NCBI RefSeq assembly: GCF_900105945.1
Contig: NZ_FNSO01000004.1
Coordinates: 1,798,001 to 1,862,000, forward strand
Origin: Amycolatopsis tolypomycina
Lineage (GTDB): Bacteria > Actinomycetota > Actinomycetes > Mycobacteriales > Pseudonocardiaceae
Length of the DNA: 64,000 nucleotides
Direction of reading: 5' to 3'
This document shows positions 8,742 through 18,100 of this stretch, in pieces. The notes under the pieces were generated by a model. The model worked only from the letters and a program-made list of their open reading frames with translations. It ran no database searches and had not been told where the DNA came from. A program made the position numbers and the translations under genes. The first letter of the stretch is position 1, and the number at the start of each line of letters is the position of its first letter.

Positions 8742-9091
8742 CACGTCGAGGAGATGCTGCCGATCGTCTACCCGCCCACGGTCGGCGAAGCTGCGGGAAG
8801 TGCTGCGCAACCGCCCGAGCCGCGAGGTCGACGTCATCGTCGTCACCGACGGGCAGCGCATCCTCGGCCTGGGCGACCAGGGGATCGGCGGACCGCCGGA
8901 CGCCCGCTGTCGCAGCAGCAGGTCGTCATGCTCGGTGCGGGTTCGGCCGGCACGGCCGGAAACGCCGGAGGAGCCGCTGCTGCCGGCGTGGGACGACGTC
9001 CCGGAGATCGCGACCCGCATCGCCGGAGCTGAGCGAGGACGACGTCGCGAAGGCGGTGCGCGAGGCGCGGTGGACTCCCGAGTACCGGTAG
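8742..9091 (+). pseudogene. malic enzyme relic (deleted and frameshifted)
   Basis: Fragments of an NAD-type malic enzyme are strung together in shifted frames. [17 protein letters not shown] comes from the N-terminal domain. [20 protein letters not shown] and LGDQGIGG come from the catalytic domain, [16 protein letters not shown] from the NAD-binding fold, and [11 protein letters not shown] with EARWTPEYR from the extreme C-terminus. A functional enzyme is about 550 residues; here it is compressed into about 350 bp, so at least three internal segments have been lost. No start codon or full frame remains. It lies 7 bp after the acyl-CoA ligase stop and ends just before the convergent hydrolase gene. 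Confidence 0.8.
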
Positions 9092-9098
9092 CGGCGGC

Positions 9099-10496
9099 TC
9101 AGGCGGGGCAGCTGATGTCGTGCCGGGGCGCCGCCAGGGTCAGCAGGTAGCGGTCGGCGGCCGACCGGGTGCAGGTGTTCCGCGGGTAGACCCCGTGGCC
9201 CGCGCCCTCGTAGGTCAGCAGGGTCGTGTTCGCCGCCGCTTGGCGGTGGACGGCCAGCGCCCAGGCGTACGGGGTCGCCGGGTCGTCCCGGGCGTTGAGC
9301 AGCAGGATCCGCGGCGCCCGCGGGATGCTCAGCCGGTGCGGCGGGTTCGCCGGCGGGCCCGGGACGCCCAGGCACGCCATCGCTTCGCCGTGGCTCAACG
9401 CGCTGCCGCGCATGAGCGGTCCGCGGCGCAGCTCTTCGGCGTGCAGCGCCGAGTACCGCGCGAAACTCCGGATCCGGAGGTCGAAGTCCTGGCACACGAC
9501 CGCGAGCCGGACCGACGCGTAGTTGTACGCGAACCGCGTGCCGACCGGCGGCGTCCCGGCCAGGGTGTCGGCGATCACCTGGGCCGCGTCCGTCCAGTCC
9601 GGACCGTACATGTCGGAGAACACCCGGTCGCGCAACCAGTTGTGCCGCGCGGGCAGGCCGTCGGCGATCCGGAGTGCCCGCGGCCAGAGGGCGAGGACGT
9701 CCTGGCCGTGCAGCGCGCAGGTCGTCGTCCGGTCGCACCACGCGGCGAACCGGCGGAACACGCCGTCCGCGGCGGCGGCCCGGTCGCCCAGGAACCGCTC
9801 GAGGCCCGCGCTGTGGTCGATGACGCTGTCGAGCACCATCGCCCGGACCCGGTCGCCGTACCGTTCGGCGTACTGCTGGCCGAGCAGCGTGCCGTAGGAG
9901 ATGCCGAGGTAGCTGATCCGGGGTTCGCCCAGCGCGCGGCGGACGGCGTCCATGTCCCGGGCGTTGACGGCGGTGTTCGCGTGGTCGAAGACGGGGAGGT
10001 TGCGGGCACGGCACTCGGAAACCGCTTTCACGCTGTACTCCCGCAGCGCGGCGAACTCCGCCGGGCCGGCCGGCTCGTCGCCGGGCGCGGGACCGGTGTC
10101 CGGGCATTCGATGAAGGCGCTGCGGCCGGTGCCGCGCACGTCGAAGCCGACGACGTCGAAGCGGGCCTGGACCTCCGGGCCGAAGAAACCCGGCGACACC
10201 GCGAATTCCGCATTCGACGAGCCGGGACCGCCGAGATCGGCCAGCAGCACCCCGAGGCGGTGCGCGGAATCGGTGGCGCGGTGCCGGGCCACCGCGAGCT
10301 CGATCGACGGCCCGGCCGGGGCGTTCCAGTCCAGCGGCACCCGCACGGTGCCGCACTCGCCGTCCGGGGGCGCCGGGCTGTCCGGGTCGTCGGGGCAGGC
10401 GGTCCAGACGATCGGCGACGGCGTCCAGCCGGCCTCGGCCACGGCGGGCGCGGCGCCGGTCAGCAGAAGTGCGCTCGCCAGCACGGTTCCCAGCAC
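9099..10496 (-). CDS. secreted alpha/beta hydrolase, tripeptidyl aminopeptidase-like (SlpD/SlpE type)
   Basis: The 465-residue protein begins with a signal peptide ([20 protein letters not shown]). It has the alpha/beta-hydrolase fold with nucleophile elbow GISYGT, an acidic residue in [10 protein letters not shown] and the catalytic histidine in GAGHGVYP. The oxyanion region is LGGPGSSN. The length, secretion signal and C-terminal TAP-like domain match actinobacterial tripeptidyl aminopeptidases and related proline iminopeptidase-type exoenzymes. The longer open frame reaches 10559, but GGAGGAG before GTG 10496 and the position of the signal peptide fix the start. It is separated from the HelD gene by about 70 bp on the same strand and may be cotranscribed with it. 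The exact substrate is unproven. Confidence 0.8.
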   Translation of the reverse strand: MLGTVLASALLLTGAAPAVAEAGWTPSPIVWTACPDDPDSPAPPDGECGTVRVPLDWNAPAGPSIELAVARHRATDSAHRLGVLLADLGGPGSSNAEFAVSPGFFGPEVQARFDVVGFDVRGTGRSAFIECPDTGPAPGDEPAGPAEFAALREYSVKAVSECRARNLPVFDHANTAVNARDMDAVRRALGEPRISYLGISYGTLLGQQYAERYGDRVRAMVLDSVIDHSAGLERFLGDRAAAADGVFRRFAAWCDRTTTCALHGQDVLALWPRALRIADGLPARHNWLRDRVFSDMYGPDWTDAAQVIADTLAGTPPVGTRFAYNYASVRLAVVCQDFDLRIRSFARYSALHAEELRRGPLMRGSALSHGEAMACLGVPGPPANPPHRLSIPRAPRILLLNARDDPATPYAWALAVHRQAAANTTLLTYEGAGHGVYPRNTCTRSAADRYLLTLAAPRHDISCPA

Positions 10497-10568
10497 CCGA
10501 GGCTCCTCCCCGCGACGACCCGGACGCACCCGACGGTAGGGCGCGCGGGTCTGGACCACAAGGCCCGA

Positions 10569-12653
10569 TCAGGCGGTGCGCTCCCGGACGCCGGCCAGTT
10601 CGGCGGGCGGCGGCCCGGGGTGCAGGATCCCCAGCTGCCGGGTGGTCCGCGTGAGGGCGACGTAGAGATCGTTGTGCCCCAACGGCCCGGCGAGGATCGC
10701 GGCCGGGTCGACGACGAGCACGACGTCGAACTCCAGGCCCTTGGCTTGGCCGGGGGTGAGCACGACAACGGGGTCGGTGAGCTCGGGCGGCACGGTCACC
10801 GGAACGGCCGCGCTGATCCGGGCGTGGTGGACCGACGGCGCGATGATCGCCAGCCGCCCGTCTTCGTGGCGCGCGGCAAGGCCGGCGAGCACGTCCGGCA
10901 GCTCCCCGACCGTGGTGCGGCGCCGCCACGGGTGTTCACCCGCGTGCCGAACCGACCGGGGCGCCCGCAGCCCGGGATGGCGAGCGGCGAGCAAGGGAGC
11001 CGCGACGGCCATGACCTCCACGGGAGTCCGGTAGTTCACGGTGAGCTCCGCCAGCCGCCACCGACCGTCCACATGCGACCGAAGGATGTCGCCCCACCCG
11101 GAACTGTCGGTGGTCCCGGGTAAGCTGGACACCGGGGGCCGGAGGCCGCCCCCCGCCGGGTCACCGGTCTGCGCGAGATCACCGACCACGGTCATCGACC
11201 TGGTGGGACACCGGCGAAACAGCATCCGCCAGGCCATCGCCGAGAGTTCCTGCGCCTCGTCGACGACCACGTGCCCGAAGGTCGCGCCGCCCCGCTCGCC
11301 GAGCACGGCGGCGGCTTCGTCGAGCAACGGCACGTCGGCCGCGCTCCAGGTGTCGCCGTCGGTTCCGAGCACCCGGGCCACCACTTCCGGCGCGGTCAGC
11401 GGCGGCCACACCTCGTCGAGCACGGCGCCGACCCCGGCGTCGGCGAGCAGCGCGGTCCGCAGCCGGGCGACGTCGGTGTCGTCGAGGATGCGCCGCGGGC
11501 CGTCGGGGCCGGGCTCGACCACCACCACACCGGCGGCGGCCAGCGCGCGCAGGTCGGCCTCGCCCAGGCGGCCGTCGGCGCTGCCGCCGTCGAGGGCCGC
11601 GCCGGTCTCGTCGAACACCACGTTCTCCATGCCGTCGGCCAGTTCCCGCGCGAGTTCGCCGACGAGCCGCTGCTGGAAGACGAGCCGCGCCTGGTTGTGC
11701 GGCAACCCGGTGGCGGCCGCCGCGTCGATCGCCGCCCGGCACGCCCGGGGTTCCAGCCGCAGCACTTGCTGCTCGAAGAGGAGGTCGACCGGCTCGTCGG
11801 GCGCGCGCACCCGCGACCGCACGGCGGCCGCGATCCGGCCGGCCATTTCGGCCCGGCCCTTGGCGACGGCGGTCTCGGGCGGGTCGGTCCGGCCGATCGG
11901 GACGGCCGGGCCCAGCTCGGCGAGGGTCGACGTCACGACGGCGTGTTCGCCGAGACCGGGGAGCACCTGCCCGATGTAGCCGAGGAAGACGTGGTTGGGG
12001 CCGACGACCAGGGCACCGCGGGTGCGCAGGTGCGGACGGACGTAGAGCAGGTAGGCCAGGCGGTGCAGCGCGACCGCCGTCTTGCCGGTGCCCGGACCGC
12101 CCTGCACCACGAGCACGCCGGGGTGGTCGTCGCGGACGATCCGGTCCTGTTCGGCCTGCAGCGTGGTGACGATGTCGGCCATCCGCCCGGTGCGCCGCGC
12201 GGTCAGGGTCGCCAGCAGGGCCGCGCCGCCGACCAGGACGTCGTCGCCGGCTTCGGTGTCCAGCAGTTCGTCTTCGAGGGCGAGCACTTCGCGGCCGCGT
12301 GTGGTGATGCGCCGCCGCCGTCGCACGCCCTGCGGGGTGGCCAGGGTCGCGGTGTAGAACGGCCGCGCGGCGGGCGCGCGCCAGTCGAGCAGCAGCGGTT
12401 CGTCGTCGCGGAACAGCCCGAGGCGGCCGACGTAGCGGCGGCTGCCGTCCCGCAGGTCGAGCCGTCCGAAGCACAGCCCGTCGGCCGCGGCGGCCAGCCG
12501 GTCGAGTTCGGCCCGCCAGAACGGCGCCGTCGCCGGGGCCGCGTCGGCCAGCCGGGCGGCGGCCTGTTCGCGCAGCGCGTCGGCTTCGGCGTGGAGGGTG
12601 GTCAGGTATTCCTGTTCGCGATCGGTTTCGTTCCTGCTGTTCCCGCTGGGCAC
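10569..12653 (-). CDS. HelD-like UvrD-family ATPase (RNA polymerase recycling factor)
   Basis: The 694-residue protein has Walker A GGPGTGKT at residues 185-192 and Walker B/DEAQ box VVVDEAQELSAMAW. The C-terminal helicase motifs include GLEFDVVLVVDP and YVALTRTTR. The N-terminal coiled-coil arm (EQEYLTTLHAEADALREQ) precedes the ATPase core, as in HelD. These proteins are SF1 ATPases that bind RNA polymerase and dislodge stalled or nucleic-acid-bound enzyme. Actinobacterial members of this class include HelR, linked to rifamycin resistance. GTG 12653 is preceded by GGGGAG at good spacing. I see no recognisable rifamycin-associated element upstream, so a resistance role is only a possibility. 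Confidence 0.8.
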   Translation of the reverse strand: MPSGNSRNETDREQEYLTTLHAEADALREQAAARLADAAPATAPFWRAELDRLAAAADGLCFGRLDLRDGSRRYVGRLGLFRDDEPLLLDWRAPAARPFYTATLATPQGVRRRRRITTRGREVLALEDELLDTEAGDDVLVGGAALLATLTARRTGRMADIVTTLQAEQDRIVRDDHPGVLVVQGGPGTGKTAVALHRLAYLLYVRPHLRTRGALVVGPNHVFLGYIGQVLPGLGEHAVVTSTLAELGPAVPIGRTDPPETAVAKGRAEMAGRIAAAVRSRVRAPDEPVDLLFEQQVLRLEPRACRAAIDAAAATGLPHNQARLVFQQRLVGELARELADGMENVVFDETGAALDGGSADGRLGEADLRALAAAGVVVVEPGPDGPRRILDDTDVARLRTALLADAGVGAVLDEVWPPLTAPEVVARVLGTDGDTWSAADVPLLDEAAAVLGERGGATFGHVVVDEAQELSAMAWRMLFRRCPTRSMTVVGDLAQTGDPAGGGLRPPVSSLPGTTDSSGWGDILRSHVDGRWRLAELTVNYRTPVEVMAVAAPLLAARHPGLRAPRSVRHAGEHPWRRRTTVGELPDVLAGLAARHEDGRLAIIAPSVHHARISAAVPVTVPPELTDPVVVLTPGQAKGLEFDVVLVVDPAAILAGPLGHNDLYVALTRTTRQLGILHPGPPPAELAGVRERTA

Positions 12654-12732
12654 GCCTGAGCTCCCCTGTCATCCGGTGATCGGTGACGTCGAGGGTGCAC
12701 GGCGAATCGGTCGAGAAACAGTCTTGTTCTTT

Positions 12733-12752
12733 CGCGCGGCTTCAGCCGCGCG
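12733..12752. terminator. short hairpin after lsr2
   Basis: CGCGCGGCT (12733-12741) pairs perfectly with 12744-12752 across a two-base gap, between the lsr2 stop and the HelD start. It may end the lsr2 transcript. The 12654-12799 gap holds nothing else recognisable. Confidence 0.4.
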
Positions 12753-12799
12753 TGGCGCTGCAGGGCGCTCCGCGCGGCAAAGCCCACCGCATTCGGGAG

Positions 12800-13198
12800 T
12801 CAGGCGGCGAATTTCCTGCGCGGAGCGCGCTTTCGCGGCGACGGCGCGGACGATTCCGCGTCGGCACCGTGCGCCCGCTCGTAGGCGGCGGCGACTTCGG
12901 AGGCGAGCCGGCCGCGCTCGGAGACCTCGAAGCCGTTGGCGTTCGCCCAGGCCCGGATCCGCTGGTTGCGCTCCCGATCGGAGGCGGTGGTGGACTGCCC
13001 GGTGGCGACCCGCACCTTCCGCCCCCCGACCCGGCGGCCGGCGTTGATGTAGCGGGCGAGTTCTTCCCGCAGGGCGGTCGCGTTCCGGTCCGAAAGGTCG
13101 ATTTCGAAGGTGACGCCATCAAGGCTGAACTGGACGGTCTGGGCGGCGGCGCTGCCGTCGATGTCGTCGAGGATCTCGACGGAGACTTTCTGGGCCAC
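12800..13198 (-). CDS. lsr2: Lsr2 nucleoid-associated protein
   Basis: The 132-residue protein begins VAQKVSVEILDDIDG, the highly conserved Lsr2 N-terminal dimerisation domain. It ends with the DNA-binding domain (IRAWANANGFEVSERGR) and a basic tail (RKRAPRRKFAA). Lsr2 is the actinobacterial H-NS analogue: it bridges DNA, prefers A/T-rich minor grooves through its RGR loop and silences horizontally acquired genes and many biosynthetic clusters. GGAGGAGC before GTG 13198 fixes the start, although the open frame extends to 13441. It points away from the NRPS operon. A perfect inverted repeat lies 30 bp upstream. Silencing of the adjacent A/T-richer NRPS leader by this protein is plausible but not shown. 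Confidence 0.92.
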   Translation of the reverse strand: MAQKVSVEILDDIDGSAAAQTVQFSLDGVTFEIDLSDRNATALREELARYINAGRRVGGRKVRVATGQSTTASDRERNQRIRAWANANGFEVSERGRLASEVAAAYERAHGADAESSAPSPRKRAPRRKFAA

Positions 13199-13227
13199 TT
13201 GGGTGCTCCTCCGGTGGATGTGCGCTC

Positions 13228-13258
13228 GAGAACGCGAACAACAATGTGCCGCGTTCTC
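13228..13258. promoter_or_regulatory. inverted repeat in the lsr2 upstream region
   Basis: GAGAACGCG (13228-13236) and CGCGTTCTC (13250-13258) form a perfect 9-bp inverted repeat around a 13-nt A-rich spacer, immediately upstream of the lsr2 ribosome-binding site. It could be an operator or a 5' mRNA hairpin. The protein that binds it is unknown. Confidence 0.4.
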
Positions 13259-13763
13259 CGGGAAGTGTATCCACAACCGGCCCGAAAGGGAATTCAACTC
13301 GCAGGGAAACAAGGCGGGTCCGTTCGGCGTAATTGCCCCGCATCGGCGGCGGAAGCAGCCGGTGAGCACGGCCGTGCGACGGTTGACGAAATGTGACGAA
13401 GTCGCCTCAATGGGTGAAGAACAACTTGGGGTGAGCCGCATGGGGGCGGGTCTATTGTGGACGTCCTTTGCGGACGGGGGGGGAATGCGGTTCCCGTGGT
13501 GGGGTGGTGTCGGGCGAGTTCGAAACCCGGAGGAGTGGGTTCGGCGGCGCGGGAAGCGGAGGGGGCTGGGGCTCCTGCCCGCCCAGTCGCGCGAGATACC
13601 CGCCCGATCACGGGTGATGCCCGGCTGGTCACGCGAGATTCTTCTTGGCGCACGCGCGGGCCTCGGAACTGTGTGGCCGCGGCCGGTCGGTGGCTCGGTC
13701 GGCCGGGGGACGTCGCCTCGCCGACCGCTGCCCCTGGGGCGCGGGCTCCGGCAGGCCGGGGCC

Positions 13764-13890
13764 GCGAGGTTGATCTTCGGGGTGGTGGGTCGGCAGGCCG
13801 GGGGCGGCGACGTTGACCTTCAGGGGTGGTGCGTGGCGGCCGCGGGTGGCGAAGTCGATCTTCGGGGTGGTGCCGAGCGGCAGAGCGGGG
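13764..13890. repeat. three imperfect ~40-bp tandem repeats
   Basis: Three consecutive units begin GCGAGGTTGATCTTCGGGG, GCGACGTTGACCTTCAGGGG and GCGAAGTCGATCTTCGGGG, each followed by GTGGTG and GC-rich sequence. The flanking 13260-13760 shows no convincing gene; the overlapping frames there are low in sense-codon bias and carry no domain. Confidence 0.5.
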
Positions 13891-14185
13891 TGCGCGGGGC
13901 GCGGGGTGCGCGGGGCGCGGGGCGCGCGGGGTGTGAGGGGCGCGGGGTGTGAGGGGCGCGGGGTGTGAGGGGCGCGGGGTGTGAGGGGCGCGGGGTGTGA
14001 GGGGCGCGGGGCGCGCGGGGTGTGAGGGGCGCGGGGTGCGCGGGGCGCGCGGGGTGTGAGGGGCGCGGGGTGCGCGGGGCGCGCGGGGTGTGAGGGGCGC
14101 GGGGTGCGCGGGGCGCGCGGGGTGTGAGGGGCGCGGGGTGCGCGGGGTGCGCGGTGTGCGGGCTGCGCGGTGTGCGGGGTGCGCG
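13887..14185. repeat. G-rich minisatellite with a 34-bp higher-order unit
   Basis: The region is built from unit A GCGGGGTGTGAGGGGC (16 bp), B GCGGGGTGC (9 bp) and C GCGGGGCGC (9 bp). Four near-uninterrupted A units are followed by repeats of A-B-C (34 bp). All G runs are on the plus strand, closely spaced, and so could form G-quadruplexes. Neither 16 nor 34 is a multiple of three, and all frames give low-complexity Pro/Arg/His or Gly/Arg text, so it is not coding. It passes at about 14190-14260 into other G-rich sequence. Confidence 0.75.
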
Positions 14186-14261
14186 GTGCGCGCGGAGGGC
14201 CGGGGGCGGGGAGGGCCGGGGCGGGGAGGGCGGGGAGGGGCGGCGGGGAGCTGTTGCCGGT

Positions 14262-15144
14262 GTCGTGAACGGCGTGCGCGCCCCGGCGGAGAGGCGGTCG
14301 CCCGGGGAACGGGCGGGCGAGCAACTGGACACCCCGGCCGGCGGCCATCCCCGGCCACCCGGTGAACACCGTTCATTCACCCACCGTTCAACCCGAAACA
14401 ACCCCGGCCCCCGGGATCACCACCCGGGCCCCGCCCCTCGCATTCCGTCCCCATTGCCCCCATGCCGGCCACGTCACTCAATCGATCATTTCACCTGCGC
14501 GCCCGCGCCTTCCGCGTTACCCGCCAATCGGGTGATCTGCCGTATGGTGGCGCGCAACTTTCGATACTCGCGCACTTCGGGTTCTTGGCTTGATCGTCAC
14601 CCGAGTGGCGCCGAGTCTTCCCAGGTGAGCGCTCTGCCGTAAAGTCAAACCTCCCAATCGAGGTAACATTTTCCGGCAGAAGAGTGAACAAAAACCGATC
14701 CTGTACTACTCCCTGTCCGGGCAAACCGGCGCGATTTTTGGACATTTTCGCCAATGCTCCGTTCGGCGGTACGAGCAAGGCGTTCACTGGGTAGCGTGAT
14801 GCCAATCCGGCTGGTCTTGGGGGCTTCTCGACTGCCGGGTGAGCGACCTGGTGCACGAAGAACGCGCGCTCGGCGGTCGTTGGTACCTAATCGGTGCCGC
14901 GGGGGTGCCGTCGAAATCGGAACTGTTTCCGGGGGTTGTCGCGCGGCTGTCACGGTGGAAAGGATCAACGTGTCTTGCCCTCGTTCCTGCGGGTTTGCCC
15001 GGTGTGTGGCACGCCGGGCCGATTTGTTGAACGACTGGCAAATAGGCCGGCCGGGGGAAAGCCCCGATCCGGCCGTTTCTCGCGAATTCCCTGGTCGCAG
15101 GCCCCTCGACGGCCCTGCGCTGACGTGCTCGAAAGGTTCCCGCA
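14262..15144 (+). other. untranslated upstream region of the NRPS operon
   Basis: No frame here looks like a real gene. Roughly 14480-14790 is visibly richer in A and T than its surroundings and is the likely promoter/Lsr2-binding region; I could not pick a single convincing -35/-10 pair. The stretch 14842-14931 repeats the leader element found at 5409-5493. A GGCCGG...CCGGCC stem-loop with an inner GGGG/CCCC pair lies at about 15042-15072, before the NRPS1 ribosome-binding site GAAAGG. Confidence 0.4.
14842..14931 (+). other. second copy of the shared leader element
   Basis: AGCGACCTGGTGCACGA (14842-14858) and CTGTTTCCG (14923-14931) correspond to the blocks at 5409-5425 and 5485-5493, with 81 instead of 76 bp between their starts. 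In one frame both copies read SDLVHE followed eight or nine residues later by GGRW, but no complete small gene is evident. Confidence 0.3.
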
Positions 15145-18100
15145 ATGCCGCGATACGACGTCTCGGTTCCCGCCGCCGAAGACGGGCCGCGTACCCTCGC
15201 CCGGCTGTTCCAGGCGCAGGTCGCCCGCACCCCCGCCGCGCCGGCGCTGACCGGTGACGGCGGCACCCTGACCTACGCGGCCGTCAACGCGCGGGCGAAC
15301 CGGCTCGCGCGGCTGCTGATCCGGCGCGGGGCCGGCCCGGAAGACGTCGTCGCGCTGGTCCTGCCGCGGTCGGCCGACCTCGTCGTCGCGCAGCTCGCGG
15401 TGGCCACGGCCGGGGCCGCCTTCCTGCCTGTCGATCCCGACCAGCCCGCCGAGCGCATCGCTTTCATGCTCGGCGACGCGCGGCCCGTGCTGGTCGTGAC
15501 CCGGGGGAAGACACCCCGGACCACCCTTGACCTCGACGACGTGAGCGAAACAGGCACCGACGCCGACCTCACCGACGCCGACCGGAGACGCCCCCTGCGT
15601 CTCGACCACCCCGCCTACCTCATCTACACGTCCGGCTCGACCGGCGTCCCCAAGGGCGTCCTCGTCACCCACCGCGGCCTGGCCGGCTTCTTCGCCGCCA
15701 TGCGCGAGCAGTACGACGTCCGGCCCGGCGACCGCGTCCTCGAGTTCTCCTCGCCCAGCTTCGACGCGTCGATCCTCGAGCTCGGCATGGCGTTGCCGCA
15801 CGGGGCGGCGCTGGTCGTGCCGCCACCGGGCCCGCTGCTGGGCGACCGGCTCGCCGACGTCCTGGCCGAGCACCAGGTCACCCACGCGCTCATCCCGCCC
15901 GTCGCGCTGGCCACCCTGCCGACCAAGCGGCTGCCGGACTTCCGCACGGTGATCGTCGGCGGGGACGCCTGCCCGCCCGAACTGGTCCGGACCTGGGCGC
16001 CCGGCCGGCGGATGATCAACTCCTACGGTCCCACCGAGTTCACCGTCGTCGCGACCTGGAGCGATCCGCTGGTCCCCGGGGGCACGCCGCCGATCGGCCG
16101 GCCGCTGCCGGAGGCCACCGCCTATGTCCTCGACGATGCGCTGCGCCCGGCCGCCACCGGGGAGCTCTACGTCTCCGGCCCCGGCCTGGCCCGCGGCTAC
16201 CTCGACCGGCCCGGCCTGACCGCGAGCCGGTTCGTGGCCGACCCCTTCGGCGCGCCCGGCGCGCGGATGTACCGCACCGGGGACGTCGTCAGGCGGACCG
16301 AGTCCGGCGAGCTGGAGTTCGTCGGGCGGGCCGACCACCAGGTCAAGATCCGCGGCTTCCGGATCGAACCGGGCGAGATCGAAGCACTGCTGCTGAAGCA
16401 GGCAGGCGTCCGCGAGGCGGTCGTCGTCGCCCGTGAGGACCGCGTCAAGCGCCTGGTCGCCTACTTCGTCGGCGACGCCGAACCGGCGCGGCTGCGGGCC
16501 GCCGCGGCCGACCGGCTGCCGCCCTACATGGTCCCGGCCGCGTTCGTGCCGCTCGCGCGGATGCCCCTGACCCACCACGGCAAGCTCGACCGCGACGCGC
16601 TGCCCGAACCCGACTGGCAGGCGCAGGTCCGGACCACCCACACCCCGCCGCGGACCCCGGCCGAGCACGCGCTCGCCGAAATCTGGGCCGACGTGCTCGG
16701 CGTGCCCGGCATCGGCGTCGACGCGGACTTCTTCGAGCTCGGCGGCGACTCCATCCTCGGCGCCCGCGCGCTGGCCCGGATCCGCGCGCGCTTCGGCGCC
16801 GACCTGTCCCCGCGGGTGGTGTTCGACGCGCGCACCATCGCCAAGCTCGCCCGGCTGCTGCCGGCGCGACCCAGTGCCCCGGCCGGCCGGATCGAGCCCG
16901 TGGCCCACGGCGCCGTGGCGCCGCTGTCGCCGGTCCAGCGCCGGCTCTGGGTGCTCGACCAGCAGAACCCCGGAAGCACCGAATACAACGCCGGCGTCGG
17001 CCTCACCCTCGACGGCCCGCTGGACCGCGACGCCCTCCGCGCCGCACTGGACTCCCTCGCCGCCCGCCACGAATCGCTGCGGACGACGTTCCGGACCGTC
17101 GACGGCGAGGGCGTCCAGGTCGTCGCCGACGAGGGCCGCATCCCGCTGCGGGAAGCCGACGCCGAGCCGGACCTGGACGCGCAGCTGGCCGCCGAACTGG
17201 ACCGCCCCTTCGACCTGACGACCGGGCCGCTCACCCGGGCCACGCTGCTCCGCCGCGGCCCGGACGACCACCTGCTCCTGCTGTGCCAGCACCACATCAT
17301 CACCGACGGCTGGTCGGTCGGCCTGCTCGTCGACGAGTTCGCCGCGCTCTACGCGGGGGAGAAGCCCGCGCCCCTCGAGATCGGCTACCGCGACTACGCG
17401 AAGTGGCACCGCGAGCGGCTGGCCGGGCTGCGCGAGCGCCAGCTGGCGTACTGGCGCACGCAGCTCGCCGGCCTCGAACCCCTGGACCTGCCCACCGACC
17501 GCCCCCGCCCGCCCGTCCGCGCCACCGAAGGCGCCATCCGCCGGTACGAGCTGCCCGCCGGCCTCGCCGAACTGGGCCACGACACCGGCGCCACGCTGTT
17601 CACGACGCTGACCGCGCTGGTCCAGGTGCTGCTGGCCCGCTACACCGGCCAGGACGACATCGCCGTCGGCACCGCGGTGTCCGGCCGCGACCACGACCAG
17701 CTCGAACGGCTCGCCGGGTTCTTCGTCAACACCCTCGTCCTGCGGTCCGCGGTCGACGCCGCGGAACCGTTCGACGCTTTCCTCGACCGGGTCAAGGAAA
17801 CGACGCTGGCGGCCTTCGCCGCCGCCGAAGTGCCCTTCGACCAGGTCGTCGACGACCTGCGGCCGGCCCGTGACCCGAGCCGGACCCCGCTGGTGCAGGT
17901 CCTGCTGGTGCTGCAGCAGGACCTCGTCCGGCCCCGGGAGGCGGGCGCCCTCCGCCTGGGCGAGCACGATCTGCCCCGCCCCCGGGCCCGGTTCGACCTG
18001 GTGCTGGAGTTCCAGCCGCAGGGCCGGAGTGTCGCGATCGAGTACGACACCGCGCTCTTCGACGCCGCCACGATCGACCGTTTCGCCGGGCACCTGCGGG

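Noticed and set aside
10569..12800. Rifamycin-associated element upstream of the HelD gene
   Set aside because: I looked for a clear inverted repeat in 12654-12799 and found only a generic GC hairpin, so a HelR resistance role is not claimed.
13887..14185. CRISPR-like array
   Set aside because: Units are adjacent, without unique spacers, and no cas genes are present.
13294..14376. Minus-strand frames of 190-360 residues rich in HTPRAP-like repeats
   Set aside because: They translate the G-rich minisatellite; its 16- and 34-bp periods break the frame and all three frames look alike, so it is not a protein.
14839..15030. Small plus-strand ORF (MSDLVHE...) upstream of NRPS1
   Set aside because: No ribosome-binding site and no conserved full frame with the similar sequence at 5409-5493; treated as a nucleotide element instead.
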